Shown here one piece after another: positions 1 through 6,436 of a DNA stretch of 10,845 nucleotides. Under the pieces are notes generated by a model. It was not told the DNA's origin, ran no database searches, and worked only from the letters and a program-made list of their open reading frames with translations. Numbering within the stretch: the stretch's first letter is position 1; every line of letters begins with the position of its first letter. Origin of the DNA: RBG-16-66-20 sp049651845 (GTDB lineage Bacteria > Pseudomonadota > Gammaproteobacteria > Burkholderiales > SG8-39). The position numbers were made by a program, and so were the translations under genes. Location of the stretch: positions 1 through 10,845 of the forward strand of contig JBASCW010000128.1 in the NCBI GenBank assembly GCA_049651845.1, in the 5' to 3' direction.

Positions 1-1389
1 CTCCAGCATCGCGCGCACCTCGCGCGCGACCTCGGGCGCGAACACGCGCTCGCCCGGCGCGGGCGCGCCGGTCTTGACGAGCGTGAGCGGCGCGAGCTCG
101 CCGTCGCGCGCGAACACCGTGTAGGCGCGCGCCAGCTGGATCAGCGTCACCGAGATGCCGTGGCCGTAGGCCATGGTCGCCTGCTCCACGGGCCGCCAGG
201 TCTTGGCCTCGCGCACGCGCCCGGCGCCCTCGCCAGGGAAGCCCAGCCTGGGCGCGGCGCCGAAGCCGACGCGCTTGAACATGCCGTGCATCTCCTCGCG
301 CGGCAACCCGAGCGCGATCTTGGCGGCGCCGACGTTGGAGGACTTCTGGATCACCTGCGCCACGCTCATGGCGCCGCCCGGGTGCGCGTCGTGGATGGTG
401 TAGTTGGCGATGGTGAGCGTGCCGGGCGCGGTCGGGATCACCGTCTGCGCGGTCACGCGCCCCAGCTCCATCGCCAGCGCCGCGGTGAAGGGCTTGAGCG
501 TGGAGCCGGGCTCGAAGCTGTCGGTCATCACGCGGTTGCGCAGCTGCGCGCCCGAGAGGCGCGCGCGGTTGTTCGGGTTGTAGGTCGGCAGGTTGGCCAG
601 CGCCAGCACCTCGCCCGTGCGCACGTCGAGCACCACGATCGCGCCCGCCTTGGCGCGGTGCGATTCGACGGCCGCCTTGAGCGCGCCGAAGGCGAGGTTC
701 TGGATCTTGCTGTCGAGCGCGAGCGCGAGGTCGCGCCCGTCCTGCGCGGCGCGGATCGACTCGACGTCCTCGACGATGCGCCCGAGCCGGTCCTTGATCA
801 CGCGCCGGCTGCCCGCGGTGCCGCCGAGCAGCGCCTGGTGCGCGAGCTCGATGCCCTCCTGGCCGGCGTCGCCGACCCCGGTGAAGCCAACCACGTGCGC
901 CATGGTCTCGCCGCCCGGGTAGTAGCGGCGATACTCGTTCTGCTGGTGCACGCCGGGGATGCCGAGCTCGGCGACGCGCGCCGCGCTCTCGGGCGGGATC
1001 TGGCGCTTGAGGTACACGAATTCACGATCCGAATCGGCGAGCCTGCGCGCGCGCTCGCGCGCGTCCAGCTGCAGCAGCCCCGCCAGCGCCTTCATCTGCG
1101 CCGGGCTCGCCTGCACGTCCTCGGGGATCGCCCACACCGACTTCACGGGCGTGGAGATCGCCAGCGCCTCGCCGTTGCGGTCCAGTATCCGGCCGCGCGT
1201 GGCGGGCACCTCGAGCACGCGCGCGTGGCGCGCCTCGCCCTTGCCCTGCAGGAAGCCGGTCTGCACCGACTGCAGGTAGACCGAGCGGCCCGCGAGCACC
1301 GCGAAGCCCGCGAGCAGCAGCGCCAGCGCGACGCGCGCGCGCCAGGCGGGCAGCCGCACCATCACCGGCACGCTGGCCGCGACGCTCAC
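1..1389 (-). CDS. ftsI: Peptidoglycan D,D-transpeptidase FtsI (PBP3), 3' end missing
   Basis: Septal class B penicillin-binding protein, which cross-links peptidoglycan at the division site in the periplasm and is anchored in the inner membrane as part of the divisome. I translated 463 residues from a GTG start that has GGAG seven bases upstream. Seen: a short cytoplasmic N-terminus, one membrane span at about 18-36, the class B N-terminal motif RGRILDRNG at 65-73, the active-site motif STLK at 296-299 (Ser296 nucleophile) and the SxN motif SSN at 350-352. The third motif (KTG) would fall beyond the window edge, so roughly the last 100-120 residues are missing. The frame is open throughout. 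It lies 19 bp downstream of ftsL in the dcw cluster, where murE would be expected next. Identification is very secure; PBP2 (MrdA) is excluded by the neighbours. Confidence 0.97.
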   Translation of the reverse strand, partial: MSVAASVPVMVRLPAWRARVALALLLAGFAVLAGRSVYLQSVQTGFLQGKGEARHARVLEVPATRGRILDRNGEALAISTPVKSVWAIPEDVQASPAQMKALAGLLQLDARERARRLADSDREFVYLKRQIPPESAARVAELGIPGVHQQNEYRRYYPGGETMAHVVGFTGVGDAGQEGIELAHQALLGGTAGSRRVIKDRLGRIVEDVESIRAAQDGRDLALALDSKIQNLAFGALKAAVESHRAKAGAIVVLDVRTGEVLALANLPTYNPNNRARLSGAQLRNRVMTDSFEPGSTLKPFTAALAMELGRVTAQTVIPTAPGTLTIANYTIHDAHPGGAMSVAQVIQKSSNVGAAKIALGLPREEMHGMFKRVGFGAAPRLGFPGEGAGRVREAKTWRPVEQATMAYGHGISVTLIQLARAYTVFARDGELAPLTLVKTGAPAPGERVFAPEVAREVRAMLE

Positions 1390-1408
1390 GGTATCGCTCC
1401 TGCGGCGC

Positions 1409-1690
1409 TCAAGGCTGCGCCCCGTCCTTCCTCGCCTCCACCATGCGCACGCGGCGCGGATCGGGCACTCGCATGCCGAGCGCGCCGGCGGCGATCTTCT
1501 CGACGCGCGAGTGCAGCCCCCAGGTGCTGGCTTCGAGCTGCAGCTGGCCGAACTCGACGTCGAGCGCGCGGCTGCGCTCCTGCTCGCGCTCGAGCTCCGA
1601 GAACAGCTTCCTCGACTTGTGCTGCGAGGTGACGAGCCCGAGCGCGCAGACGACGAGAACCAGGAGGAGGAGGAGGTTCAGCTTCGCCAC
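1409..1690 (-). CDS. ftsL: Cell division protein FtsL
   Basis: Small bitopic divisome protein that, in the family, forms a complex with FtsB and FtsQ and helps activate FtsWI at the septum. The 93 residues show a very short cytoplasmic tail (MAKLN), one membrane span at about 5-22, then a periplasmic coiled-coil-like helix (about 23-60, rich in E, R and L) and the typical C-terminal pattern VEKIAAGALGM followed by VPDP. Length matches the family. The start is GTG, inside the last codons of rsmH (13-bp overlap), with no strong ribosome binding site, which suggests translation coupled to rsmH. FtsL diverges strongly between species, so the call rests on size, topology, the C-terminal pattern and above all position between rsmH and ftsI. 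Confidence 0.93.
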   Translation of the reverse strand: MAKLNLLLLLVLVVCALGLVTSQHKSRKLFSELEREQERSRALDVEFGQLQLEASTWGLHSRVEKIAAGALGMRVPDPRRVRMVEARKDGAQP

Positions 1691-2694
1691 GCGTCGGGCC
1701 CGTGTTCGGAAAAAGCATGCTTCAGTACCGCTGCATCCAGCGCTTCGCCGGTGCGCTCGGCGACGCGCAGCGTCGCGCTGCGCGCGCGCGGATTGGCCGC
1801 GACCTCGGCGCTCGATGCGCGCTGCGCCTTGCCGACGATTCTGAGCGGCGCTTGTGGCAGATCGCGGGCGCGAATCGGCAAATCCCGGGGCAGGCTGTCG
1901 GCGCTGCAGGCCCGCAGGAAGCGCTTGACGAGGCGGTCCTCGAGCGAGTGGAAGCTGATCACCGCGAGCCGGCCGCCCGCGGCGAGCCGCGCGAGCGCCT
2001 GCGGCAGCATCAGCGCGACCTCCTCAAGCTCCCGATTGACGAGAATCCGTAGAGCCTGAAAGGTGCGCGTCGCCGGATCCTGGCCGACTTCGCGCCGTGC
2101 CTCCCTCTTACGGACCGCGGCAGCCACGACAGCGGCAAGTTGCTCTGTCCGGCGGATCGGCTCGCGTGCGCGAGCAGCAACAATCGCCTTTGCAACCTGT
2201 TTAGCAAACCGTTCTTCGCCATAGCCCCCGATTGCCTCCCGCATTTGTTGTTCTGTCGCCGTGGCCAGCCAGTCCGCGGCGGACTGGCCGCGGCTCGGAT
2301 CCATGCGCATGTCGAGCGGCCCGGGGGCGCGGAACGAGAAGCCGCGCGCGGGATCGTCGAGCTGCGGGGAAGACACGCCCAGGTCGGCGAGCACGCCGTG
2401 CACATGCGCCGCGCCCTGCGCATCGAGCACCTGCGCGAGCTCGCTGAACGGCGCGTGCGCGATGCGAAAGCGCGAGTCGGCGATCGTGCGCGCGGCGGCC
2501 ACCGCTTCGGGATCGCGGTCGAGCGCGATCAGTCGCCCGGCCGGCCCGAGCGCGGCGAGGATCGCGCGGCTGTGCCCGCCGCGGCCGAAAGTCGCATCGA
2601 CGTAGACGCCGTCGGCGCGGATGGCGAGCGCCGCGACTGCCTCCTCGAGAAGCACTGCACGGTGCGCCGGCAGGGAGGACGAGGATGGGCTCAT
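1678..2694 (-). CDS. rsmH: 16S rRNA (cytosine(1402)-N(4))-methyltransferase RsmH (MraW)
   Basis: SAM-dependent enzyme that methylates N4 of C1402 in the ribosomal P site. It has 338 residues, slightly longer than usual, with a Ser-rich N-terminal extension (MSPSSSSLPA) before the conserved HRAVLLEEAV. Family motifs seen: the SAM-binding loop DATFGRGGHS (33-42), ALDRDP (57-62), DLGVSSPQLD (104-113), FQALRILVN (212-220) and ISFHSLEDRLVK (246-257). The ATG lies 15 bp after the mraZ stop; only a weak purine tract (GGCGGG) precedes it. The 3' end overlaps ftsL by 13 bp. Oddities: codons for roughly residues 140-220 (about 2020-2270) are clearly richer in A/T-ending choices than the rest, and a perfect 21-bp palindrome sits beside that tract. 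The protein motifs on both sides are intact, so this does not look like a frameshift or broken gene. Confidence 0.98.
   Translation of the reverse strand: MSPSSSSLPAHRAVLLEEAVAALAIRADGVYVDATFGRGGHSRAILAALGPAGRLIALDRDPEAVAAARTIADSRFRIAHAPFSELAQVLDAQGAAHVHGVLADLGVSSPQLDDPARGFSFRAPGPLDMRMDPSRGQSAADWLATATEQQMREAIGGYGEERFAKQVAKAIVAARAREPIRRTEQLAAVVAAAVRKREARREVGQDPATRTFQALRILVNRELEEVALMLPQALARLAAGGRLAVISFHSLEDRLVKRFLRACSADSLPRDLPIRARDLPQAPLRIVGKAQRASSAEVAANPRARSATLRVAERTGEALDAAVLKHAFSEHGPDAWRS
2268..2288. repeat. Perfect 21-bp palindrome inside rsmH
   Basis: Arms GCCAGTCCGC and GCGGACTGGC are perfect reverse complements around a single central G. They lie within the coding sequence of rsmH (encoding part of QSAADW) at the edge of a lower-GC tract. 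It could be a protein-binding site, a recombination hot spot or chance. No function can be assigned from sequence. Confidence 0.6.
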
Positions 2695-2709
2695 CGTCCG
2701 CGCCCGCCG

Positions 2710-3159
2710 TCACAGCGAGAAGTCCTCCATGCCGGGCGGCAGCGAGCCGGTGCCGGACAGCGCGGCGGCGGCCTTCGCGCTCCACACGCCCGGGTCCCAG
2801 AGCTCGAAGTAGTGGCTTTGCCCGACCAGCATCGCCTCGCGCTCCAGGCGCGCGTGCATGCGCAGCGCGCTCGAGATCAGCACCCGGCCCGAGCCGTCCG
2901 GCGTGACGTGCTCCTCGAAGCCCAGCAGCAGGCGCTTCCACCAGCTCGCGCGCGGATCGAAGCTGGGGAATTTCTCCACCTGCGCGCGCACGCGCTCCCA
3001 TTCGGCTTCGGGGTAGACGAGCGCGCAGCCCTCGGGGTGCGCGCTCAGCACCAGCGTGCGGCTCGCGGCGACGAGCGCGTCGCGGTGCCGCGTGGGTATG
3101 GCGAGCCGGCCCTTGGCATCCAGCGTGAGAACCGTCGCGCCGTGGAACGTGCCTCCCAT
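2710..3159 (-). CDS. mraZ: Transcriptional regulator MraZ
   Basis: AbrB-like DNA-binding protein, the first gene of the dcw cluster, which in studied bacteria binds repeats in its own promoter and controls the cluster. The 149 residues contain two SpoVT/AbrB half-domains with the family signature: DAKGRLAIPTRHRD at 14-27 and DGSGRVLIS at 88-96, followed by HYFELWD at 116-122. Length is normal. The ATG has GGAGGA 11 bases upstream and a second, too close AGGAAG abutting it. The N-terminus (MGGTFHGATVLTLD) aligns with the usual MFRGATxLxLD apart from two or three extra residues. rsmH follows after 15 bp. Autoregulation is supported here by a 10-bp-period repeat array just downstream of the promoter -10 element. 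Confidence 0.97.
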   Translation of the reverse strand: MGGTFHGATVLTLDAKGRLAIPTRHRDALVAASRTLVLSAHPEGCALVYPEAEWERVRAQVEKFPSFDPRASWWKRLLLGFEEHVTPDGSGRVLISSALRMHARLEREAMLVGQSHYFELWDPGVWSAKAAAALSGTGSLPPGMEDFSL

Positions 3160-3170
3160 CTTCCTGCGTC

Positions 3171-3176
3171 TCCTCC
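3171..3176 (-). promoter_or_regulatory. Ribosome binding site of mraZ
   Basis: On the minus strand GGAGGA lies 11 bases before the mraZ ATG. A second purine run, AGGAAG, directly touches the ATG and is too close to act as the main site. The spacing is longer than the usual 5-9 bases, but no other in-frame start fits better. Confidence 0.55.
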
Positions 3177-3221
3177 ACTCGGATTGGCCTAGACCACACC
3201 CAGTGCATCGTTATGGGCGAA

Positions 3222-3251
3222 ACTCCGCCACTTTTTTCTACGTTTTCCCAC
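3222..3251 (-). promoter_or_regulatory. MraZ-box operator: three decameric direct repeats
   Basis: Read on the minus strand, three consecutive 10-base units are GTGGGAAAAC, GTAGAAAAAA and GTGGCGGAGT. They share GTGG (degenerate GTAG in the middle) at exactly one helical turn. Known MraZ operators are GTGG/TGGG-type direct repeats with 10-bp periodicity in front of mraZ. The array starts at the 3' edge of the -10 element and covers the expected transcription start, as expected for autorepression. The position next to mraZ makes the call fairly strong; the central repeat is weak. Confidence 0.72.
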
Positions 3252-3279
3252 TTTATGCGAAAAGCGCAGGGTCGGTCAA
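3252..3279 (-). promoter_or_regulatory. Sigma70-like promoter of mraZ / dcw cluster
   Basis: On the minus strand a -35 TTGACC (3274-3279) and a -10 CATAAA (3252-3257) are separated by 16 bp; ATAAAG with a 17-bp spacer is an equivalent reading. Upstream sequence is A/T-rich and contains GGAAA-T-TTTCC. The predicted start near 3240-3245 lies inside the MraZ repeats and gives a leader of about 80-85 bases. Confidence 0.65.
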
Positions 3280-3306
3280 GCGATCGAAAGGAAATTTTCC
3301 AGTTAC

Positions 3307-3326
3307 GACAACAACTTAGGACAACA
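3307..3326 (+). repeat. Short direct repeat GACAACA x2 upstream of pcaI
   Basis: GACAACA occurs at 3307-3313 and again at 3320-3326, a 13-bp period, about 30 bp upstream of the pcaI -35 element. Regulators of pca genes (IclR or LysR families) bind in such positions, but neither family's motif is recognisable. It may be chance in an A/T-rich stretch. Confidence 0.25.
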
Positions 3327-3351
3327 TCTGGAGGCCAAATCTCTGTTTTAC

Positions 3352-3379
3352 TTGTCTTTTAATATCAAGTACTTATAAA
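3352..3379 (+). promoter_or_regulatory. Sigma70-like promoter for pcaIJ
   Basis: TTGTCT (3352-3357), a 16-bp spacer and TATAAA (3374-3379) fit a sigma70 promoter facing pcaI. Transcription would start near 3386, leaving a leader of about 50 bases. That leader holds a small imperfect hairpin (CTGA-AAG/CTT-TCAG, 3385-3402) and an AGGAGG at 3413-3418. The -35 elements of this promoter and the divergent mraZ promoter are about 70 bp apart. Confidence 0.6.
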
Positions 3380-3437
3380 AGTGACTGAAAGTGGCTTCTC
3401 AGGAAGAGGGTCAGGAGGCATCGGCGATAATCCACTA

Positions 3438-4118
3438 ATGATCAACAAGTTCTTTGCCACCGCCGAGGCGGCGCTCGCCGACGTTGCGGACGGCGCGACG
3501 GTGATGATCGGCGGCTTCGGCAACGCCGGCATGCCCGCCGAGCTCATCGACTGCCTGATCGCGCAGGGCGCGAAGGACCTCACGGTCGTCAACAACAACG
3601 CGGGCAACGCCGACGCGGGCCTCGCCGCGCTGATCGGCGCGGGGCGCGTGCGCAAGGTGCTGTGCTCGTTCCCGCGCCAGGTCGATTCCTGGCACTTCGA
3701 CCGCCTGTACCGAGCAGGAAAAATCGAGCTCGAGCTGGTGCCGCAGGGCACGCTCGCCGAGCGCATCCGCGCCGCGGGCGCGGGCATCGGCGCGTTCTTC
3801 ACGCCGACCGCGTTCGGCACCAGGCTCGCCGAGGGCAAGGAGACGCGCCACATCGACGGCCGCGATTACGTGCTCGAGTACCCGATCCACGCCGACTACG
3901 CGCTCATCAAGGCCGACCGCGCCGACCGCTGGGGCAACCTCACCTACCGCATGACCGCGCGCAATTTCGGGCCGATCATGGCGGCGGCCGCGAAATTCAC
4001 CGTCGCGCAGGTGCGCGAGACCGTGGAGCTCGGCCAGCTCGACCCCGAAGCGATCGTTACGCCGGGGATCTTCGTGCAGCGCGTGGTGCGCCTGCCGGCG
4101 ATGCGCAAGGCCGCGTGA
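3438..4118 (+). CDS. pcaI: 3-oxoadipate CoA-transferase subunit A (PcaI-type)
   Basis: Alpha subunit of a family I CoA-transferase; in the beta-ketoadipate pathway PcaIJ moves CoA from succinyl-CoA to 3-oxoadipate. The 226 residues are close to my memory of pseudomonad PcaI: start MINKFFAT, glycine motif GGFGNAGMP at 25-33, NNNAGN (52-57), CSFPRQ (76-81), YRAGKIELELVPQGTLAERIRAAG (91-114), IGAFFTPTAFGT (117-128), RWGNLTYR (164-171) and a C-terminal TPGIFVQRVV. I chose the ATG matching the family start; the open frame extends upstream to a GTG at 3381, but that would sit on the expected transcription start. No Shine-Dalgarno lies close to the ATG; the nearest, AGGAGG, is 19 bases away. Its stop overlaps pcaJ by 4 bp (GTGA). 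A succinyl-CoA:acetoacetate transferase (ScoA) is the main alternative, since no other pca gene is in the window. Confidence 0.9.
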   Translation: MINKFFATAEAALADVADGATVMIGGFGNAGMPAELIDCLIAQGAKDLTVVNNNAGNADAGLAALIGAGRVRKVLCSFPRQVDSWHFDRLYRAGKIELELVPQGTLAERIRAAGAGIGAFFTPTAFGTRLAEGKETRHIDGRDYVLEYPIHADYALIKADRADRWGNLTYRMTARNFGPIMAAAAKFTVAQVRETVELGQLDPEAIVTPGIFVQRVVRLPAMRKAA

Positions 4119-4765
4119 AAAAGCTCGACCGCAACCAGATCGCCGCGCGCGTCGCGCGCGACATCCCGAACGGCGCCTACGTCAACCTCGGCATCGGCCT
4201 GCCCACGCTGGTCGCCAACCACGTGCCGAAGGACCGCGAGATCGTCCTGCACAGCGAGAACGGCATCCTCGGCCTCGGCCCCCGGCCCGCGCCGGGCACC
4301 GAGGACGAGGACCTGATCGACGCCGGCAAGGCGCCGGCGACCGCGCTGCCCGGCGCCTCGTATTTCCATCATGCGGATTCCTTCGGCATGATCCGCGGCG
4401 GCCACATCGACATCTGCGTGCTGGGCGCGTTCCAGGTCGCGGCCAACGGCGACATCGCCAACTGGCACACCGGCGAGCCGGACGCCATTCCCGCCGTCGG
4501 CGGCGCGATGGACCTCGCCGCGGGCGCAAAGCAGGTATTCGTGACGATGGAGCACCTCACCAAGCAAGGCGAGTCGAAGATCGTCGAGCGCTGCAGCTAC
4601 CCGCTCACCGGCCTGCGCTGCGTGACGCGCATCTACACCGACCTCGCGGTGATTGAAGTCAAGGCCGACGGCCTGCACCTGGTGCAAATCTGCGCCGAGG
4701 GCCTGTCGTTCGAGGAACTGCAGCGCCTGAACGGCGTGCCGCTCAAGCAACGCGTGGCAGCCTGA
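4115..4765 (+). CDS. pcaJ: 3-oxoadipate CoA-transferase subunit B (PcaJ-type)
   Basis: Beta subunit, carrying the catalytic glutamate that forms the glutamyl-CoA thioester. The 216 residues start at a GTG (MKKLDRNQIAARVARDI) overlapping the pcaI stop as GTGA, so translation is probably coupled. Seen: AYVNLGIGLPTLVANH (21-36), the active-site motif HSENG at 46-50 with Glu48, GLGPRPAPG (53-61), FHHADSFGMIRGGH (84-97), LGAFQV (103-108), DIANWHTG (113-120) and PAVGGAMDLAAGA (126-138), then HLTKQGESKI and YPLTG and the C-terminal GVPL. Length and motif order fit PcaJ/ScoB/AtoA; the SxENG with the PAPG loop resembles PcaJ most. The substrate (3-oxoadipate or acetoacetate) cannot be settled from sequence alone. 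The next gene begins 32 bp downstream on the same strand. Confidence 0.9.
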   Translation: MKKLDRNQIAARVARDIPNGAYVNLGIGLPTLVANHVPKDREIVLHSENGILGLGPRPAPGTEDEDLIDAGKAPATALPGASYFHHADSFGMIRGGHIDICVLGAFQVAANGDIANWHTGEPDAIPAVGGAMDLAAGAKQVFVTMEHLTKQGESKIVERCSYPLTGLRCVTRIYTDLAVIEVKADGLHLVQICAEGLSFEELQRLNGVPLKQRVAA

Positions 4766-4797
4766 AAATCGCCGGCAGCACCGGAGGATCGATCGCC

Positions 4798-5820
4798 GTG
4801 AGGATGCGCCCGCTCCTGAGGGCGGCGCTGGCGAGTCTCGGCTGGGCGTGCCTGGTGCCGCCCGCCCTCGCCCAAGAACGTGACCTCGCCGACCGGCTGG
4901 TGGCGGCGTACGCCAAGCTCGGCTCGTACTGTGCGCGTGCACAGCAATCGCAGCGGGCGGGCGACGGCGCGGCGCCGGCAATGAAAATGGAGCATTGCGT
5001 CCTGCGGGACGGCCGATTCCGCAGCGTCGTCACCAGCCCGAGGCAGCTCAACGTCGAGTGGTCCGACGGCGAATTCCAGCACTCCCACCATCGCATCACG
5101 GGCGAGCGGCCCTTCGACAGCTACGTCCGGGTTGCCGCGGCCCGCATGAGCGCGCCCGACGTGCTGCCGATCCTGCAACGGGCGCTCGGCTGGTACTGGC
5201 TGGGCGTCGCCGACATGGCGGGCTTGCGCGAGCGCTTCAAGGCGTTCGAGCCGAAAGCGGAGCTCTCTACCGCGACGCTCGTCGCCTACGAGGCGCCGCC
5301 CGGTGATCCCATGGCAGGGCAGCGGGTGTGGATCGGGCGCGAGGATGGGGTCATCCGGCGCGTGGGGTGGCGCAATCCGGACGTAGGCGAGATCGTGCTG
5401 ACGGAAGTGCGGCTCGACCCGGTGCTTTCGCCGGAAGCGCTGCGGCACGAGGCGCCGGCGGCGGCGAGATACCGGTACGCCGTGAAGCAGAACCTTCTCG
5501 AGCTCGCGCTCGCGGCCTCGGCCCTGGGCTTCGCGCTGGGCTTTGCCTATGGACGCCTGCGCCGGCGCGCAGCAGGCGACGAGGCCACCGCCCGCGCGCG
5601 GGCCTGGCGCATCTATCGCTGGCTACTTGCCATCACGGCGCCGCTGGCGATCCTGCTCGGGCTGTTCGCGCCGACAGGCGACGGCATGGAAGCCGCGGCG
5701 CGCCTGATCGAGCACCTTGCCTGGACGATTGCCTGGCTCTACCTCCTGTGGCTCGCCGGCCTGTTCCTGCTGGGGCGCAGCGCGAGCGCGCGCGGTGCAG
5801 GCAACCCGAAGCGCGGCTGA
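4798..5820 (+). CDS. Exported protein of unknown function, possible LolA-like domain plus three membrane spans
   Basis: I do not recognise this 340-residue protein with certainty. The GTG start is chosen because GGAGGA lies nine bases upstream; an ATG two codons later is too far from it. Seen: a signal peptide (basic start, hydrophobic core, PPALA before QER, cleavage after about Ala25); a periplasmic domain at 26-225 with only two cysteines (Cys45 and Cys67), which could form a disulfide; then spans at about 233-251, 272-290 and 307-326 with basic loops. The periplasmic part has features of LolA/DUF2092-type beta folds: LADRLVAAYAKLGSY near the start, RVWIGREDGVIRRV (176-189) and EVRLDPVLSPEALRHEAP (203-220), like the end of lipoprotein-carrier domains. 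That fold is an inference. It lies 32 bp behind pcaJ and touches the next ORF by one base (TGATG). Coding is well supported; function is not. Confidence 0.8.
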   Translation: MRMRPLLRAALASLGWACLVPPALAQERDLADRLVAAYAKLGSYCARAQQSQRAGDGAAPAMKMEHCVLRDGRFRSVVTSPRQLNVEWSDGEFQHSHHRITGERPFDSYVRVAAARMSAPDVLPILQRALGWYWLGVADMAGLRERFKAFEPKAELSTATLVAYEAPPGDPMAGQRVWIGREDGVIRRVGWRNPDVGEIVLTEVRLDPVLSPEALRHEAPAAARYRYAVKQNLLELALAASALGFALGFAYGRLRRRAAGDEATARARAWRIYRWLLAITAPLAILLGLFAPTGDGMEAAARLIEHLAWTIAWLYLLWLAGLFLLGRSASARGAGNPKRG

Positions 5821-6017
5821 TGGCGCTTCGCAAAGAAGAATCGGGGGGCGACGGCGGACGCACCGAAGGCAGGCGTGCTGCGGCCGGACCAGGCGCTGAG
5901 CGGTGGACTACTGCCACAATCGGTCATGCATGCGATCTCGAGAGGGCTGTGCAAGGGGCGTTATCGCAAATAAGAGGCGATCGAACCGTGGCTGAAATGA
6001 TGGGGGCGAGCCCATGA
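5820..6017 (+). CDS. Possible small hydrophilic ORF, 65 aa, coding status doubtful
   Basis: The ATG overlaps the previous stop by one base (TGATG) and its TGA overlaps the next gene's ATG (ATGA), the arrangement of a translationally coupled gene. The 65-residue product starts MALRKEESGGDGGRTEGRR, is hydrophilic, rich in Gly, Arg and Ala, and has no signal peptide, membrane span or known motif. Against it: about 55% of third positions are G or C by hand count, well below the neighbours, and there is no clear ribosome binding site. It may be a fast-evolving linker peptide, a remnant of a longer gene, or an untranslated spacer of about 195 bp. Confidence 0.3.
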   Translation: MALRKEESGGDGGRTEGRRAAAGPGAERWTTATIGHACDLERAVQGALSQIRGDRTVAEMMGASP

Positions 6018-6436
6018 CGCATCTCAGCTACTTCGTCGCTCTCGCCGCGATGGGCAGCTTCGTCCTGCTCATGGCCCTGGGCTCGTTCGCGACGATCGGG
6101 GTCGAGCTCGTCGGCATGGCGCTGGGTGCGCGACCGAACGAGGAGACCGCCAAGGCGATTGTCTATTCCACCGTCGCGTTCCTGTGGACGTGCGCCCTGG
6201 TCGCGATCTGGGTCCGCAATCAGGGCCTGTCGCCACGACGCGTCGTTCCTGGCCGTGGGGCCTGGCTGACGTGGGGCCACGGTTGCCTGGCAGTCGGGCA
6301 CCTCCTCGTGCTGTCCTTGTTCATCTTCCAGGAGCTTGGACTCCTCATGATCCTGCCGGTGCTGGTCGTCCTGATTCTCTATTCCGTCGGCATCGCCCTG
6401 GTCGAGGCGGCGCGGGATCGGCGGCCAATCTCATGA
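6014..6436 (+). CDS. Four-span inner-membrane protein of unknown function
   Basis: The 140-residue product has no family I recognise. Four hydrophobic segments are visible at about 7-30, 49-68, 85-105 and 108-130, with short loops; one loop (PNEETAKA, 41-48) is acidic, another (RNQGLSPRRVVPGRG, 68-82) strongly basic, and the C-terminus ends in ARDRRPIS, so by the positive-inside rule both the second loop and the C-terminus should face the cytoplasm. There is no signal peptide or cysteine motif. A GGGGGCGAG run directly upstream of the ATG can act as ribosome binding site. Its ATG overlaps the stop of the doubtful 65-aa ORF, and its stop overlaps the ATG of a 32-aa microprotein (ATGA). Codon use is strongly G/C-ending, so it is probably expressed. 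It may work with the exported protein two frames upstream, but that rests on position only. Confidence 0.75.
   Translation: MTHLSYFVALAAMGSFVLLMALGSFATIGVELVGMALGARPNEETAKAIVYSTVAFLWTCALVAIWVRNQGLSPRRVVPGRGAWLTWGHGCLAVGHLLVLSLFIFQELGLLMILPVLVVLILYSVGIALVEAARDRRPIS

Noticed and set aside
67..75. KTG in ftsI frame (LVKTGA, residues 439-441) as the third penicillin-binding motif
   Set aside because: It lies about 90 residues after SSN in the segment before the real motif; in the family the true KTG(T) comes later, beyond the window edge.
160..1632. A 490-codon open frame on the plus strand opposite ftsI and ftsL
   Set aside because: Product is low-complexity Arg/Ala/His-rich with no domain, typical of the antisense frame of a high-GC gene; the minus strand encodes clear FtsI and FtsL.
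2140..3192. A 350-codon plus-strand frame opposite rsmH and mraZ
   Set aside because: Same reason: biased composition and no motifs, while RsmH and MraZ are unmistakable on the other strand.
3381..3437. Start of pcaI at the GTG at 3381
   Set aside because: It would add 19 residues absent from the family and would sit at the predicted transcription start with no ribosome binding site.
4766..4797. A terminator between pcaJ and the next gene
   Set aside because: Only a 4-bp CCGG pair and a GATCGATC palindrome are visible, with no T-run; co-transcription is more likely.
5328..5819. Upstream part of the open frame that ends at 6017
   Set aside because: It lies in the wrong frame inside the exported-protein gene and encodes Arg/Ala-rich sequence; only the part from the TGATG junction at 5820 deserves consideration.
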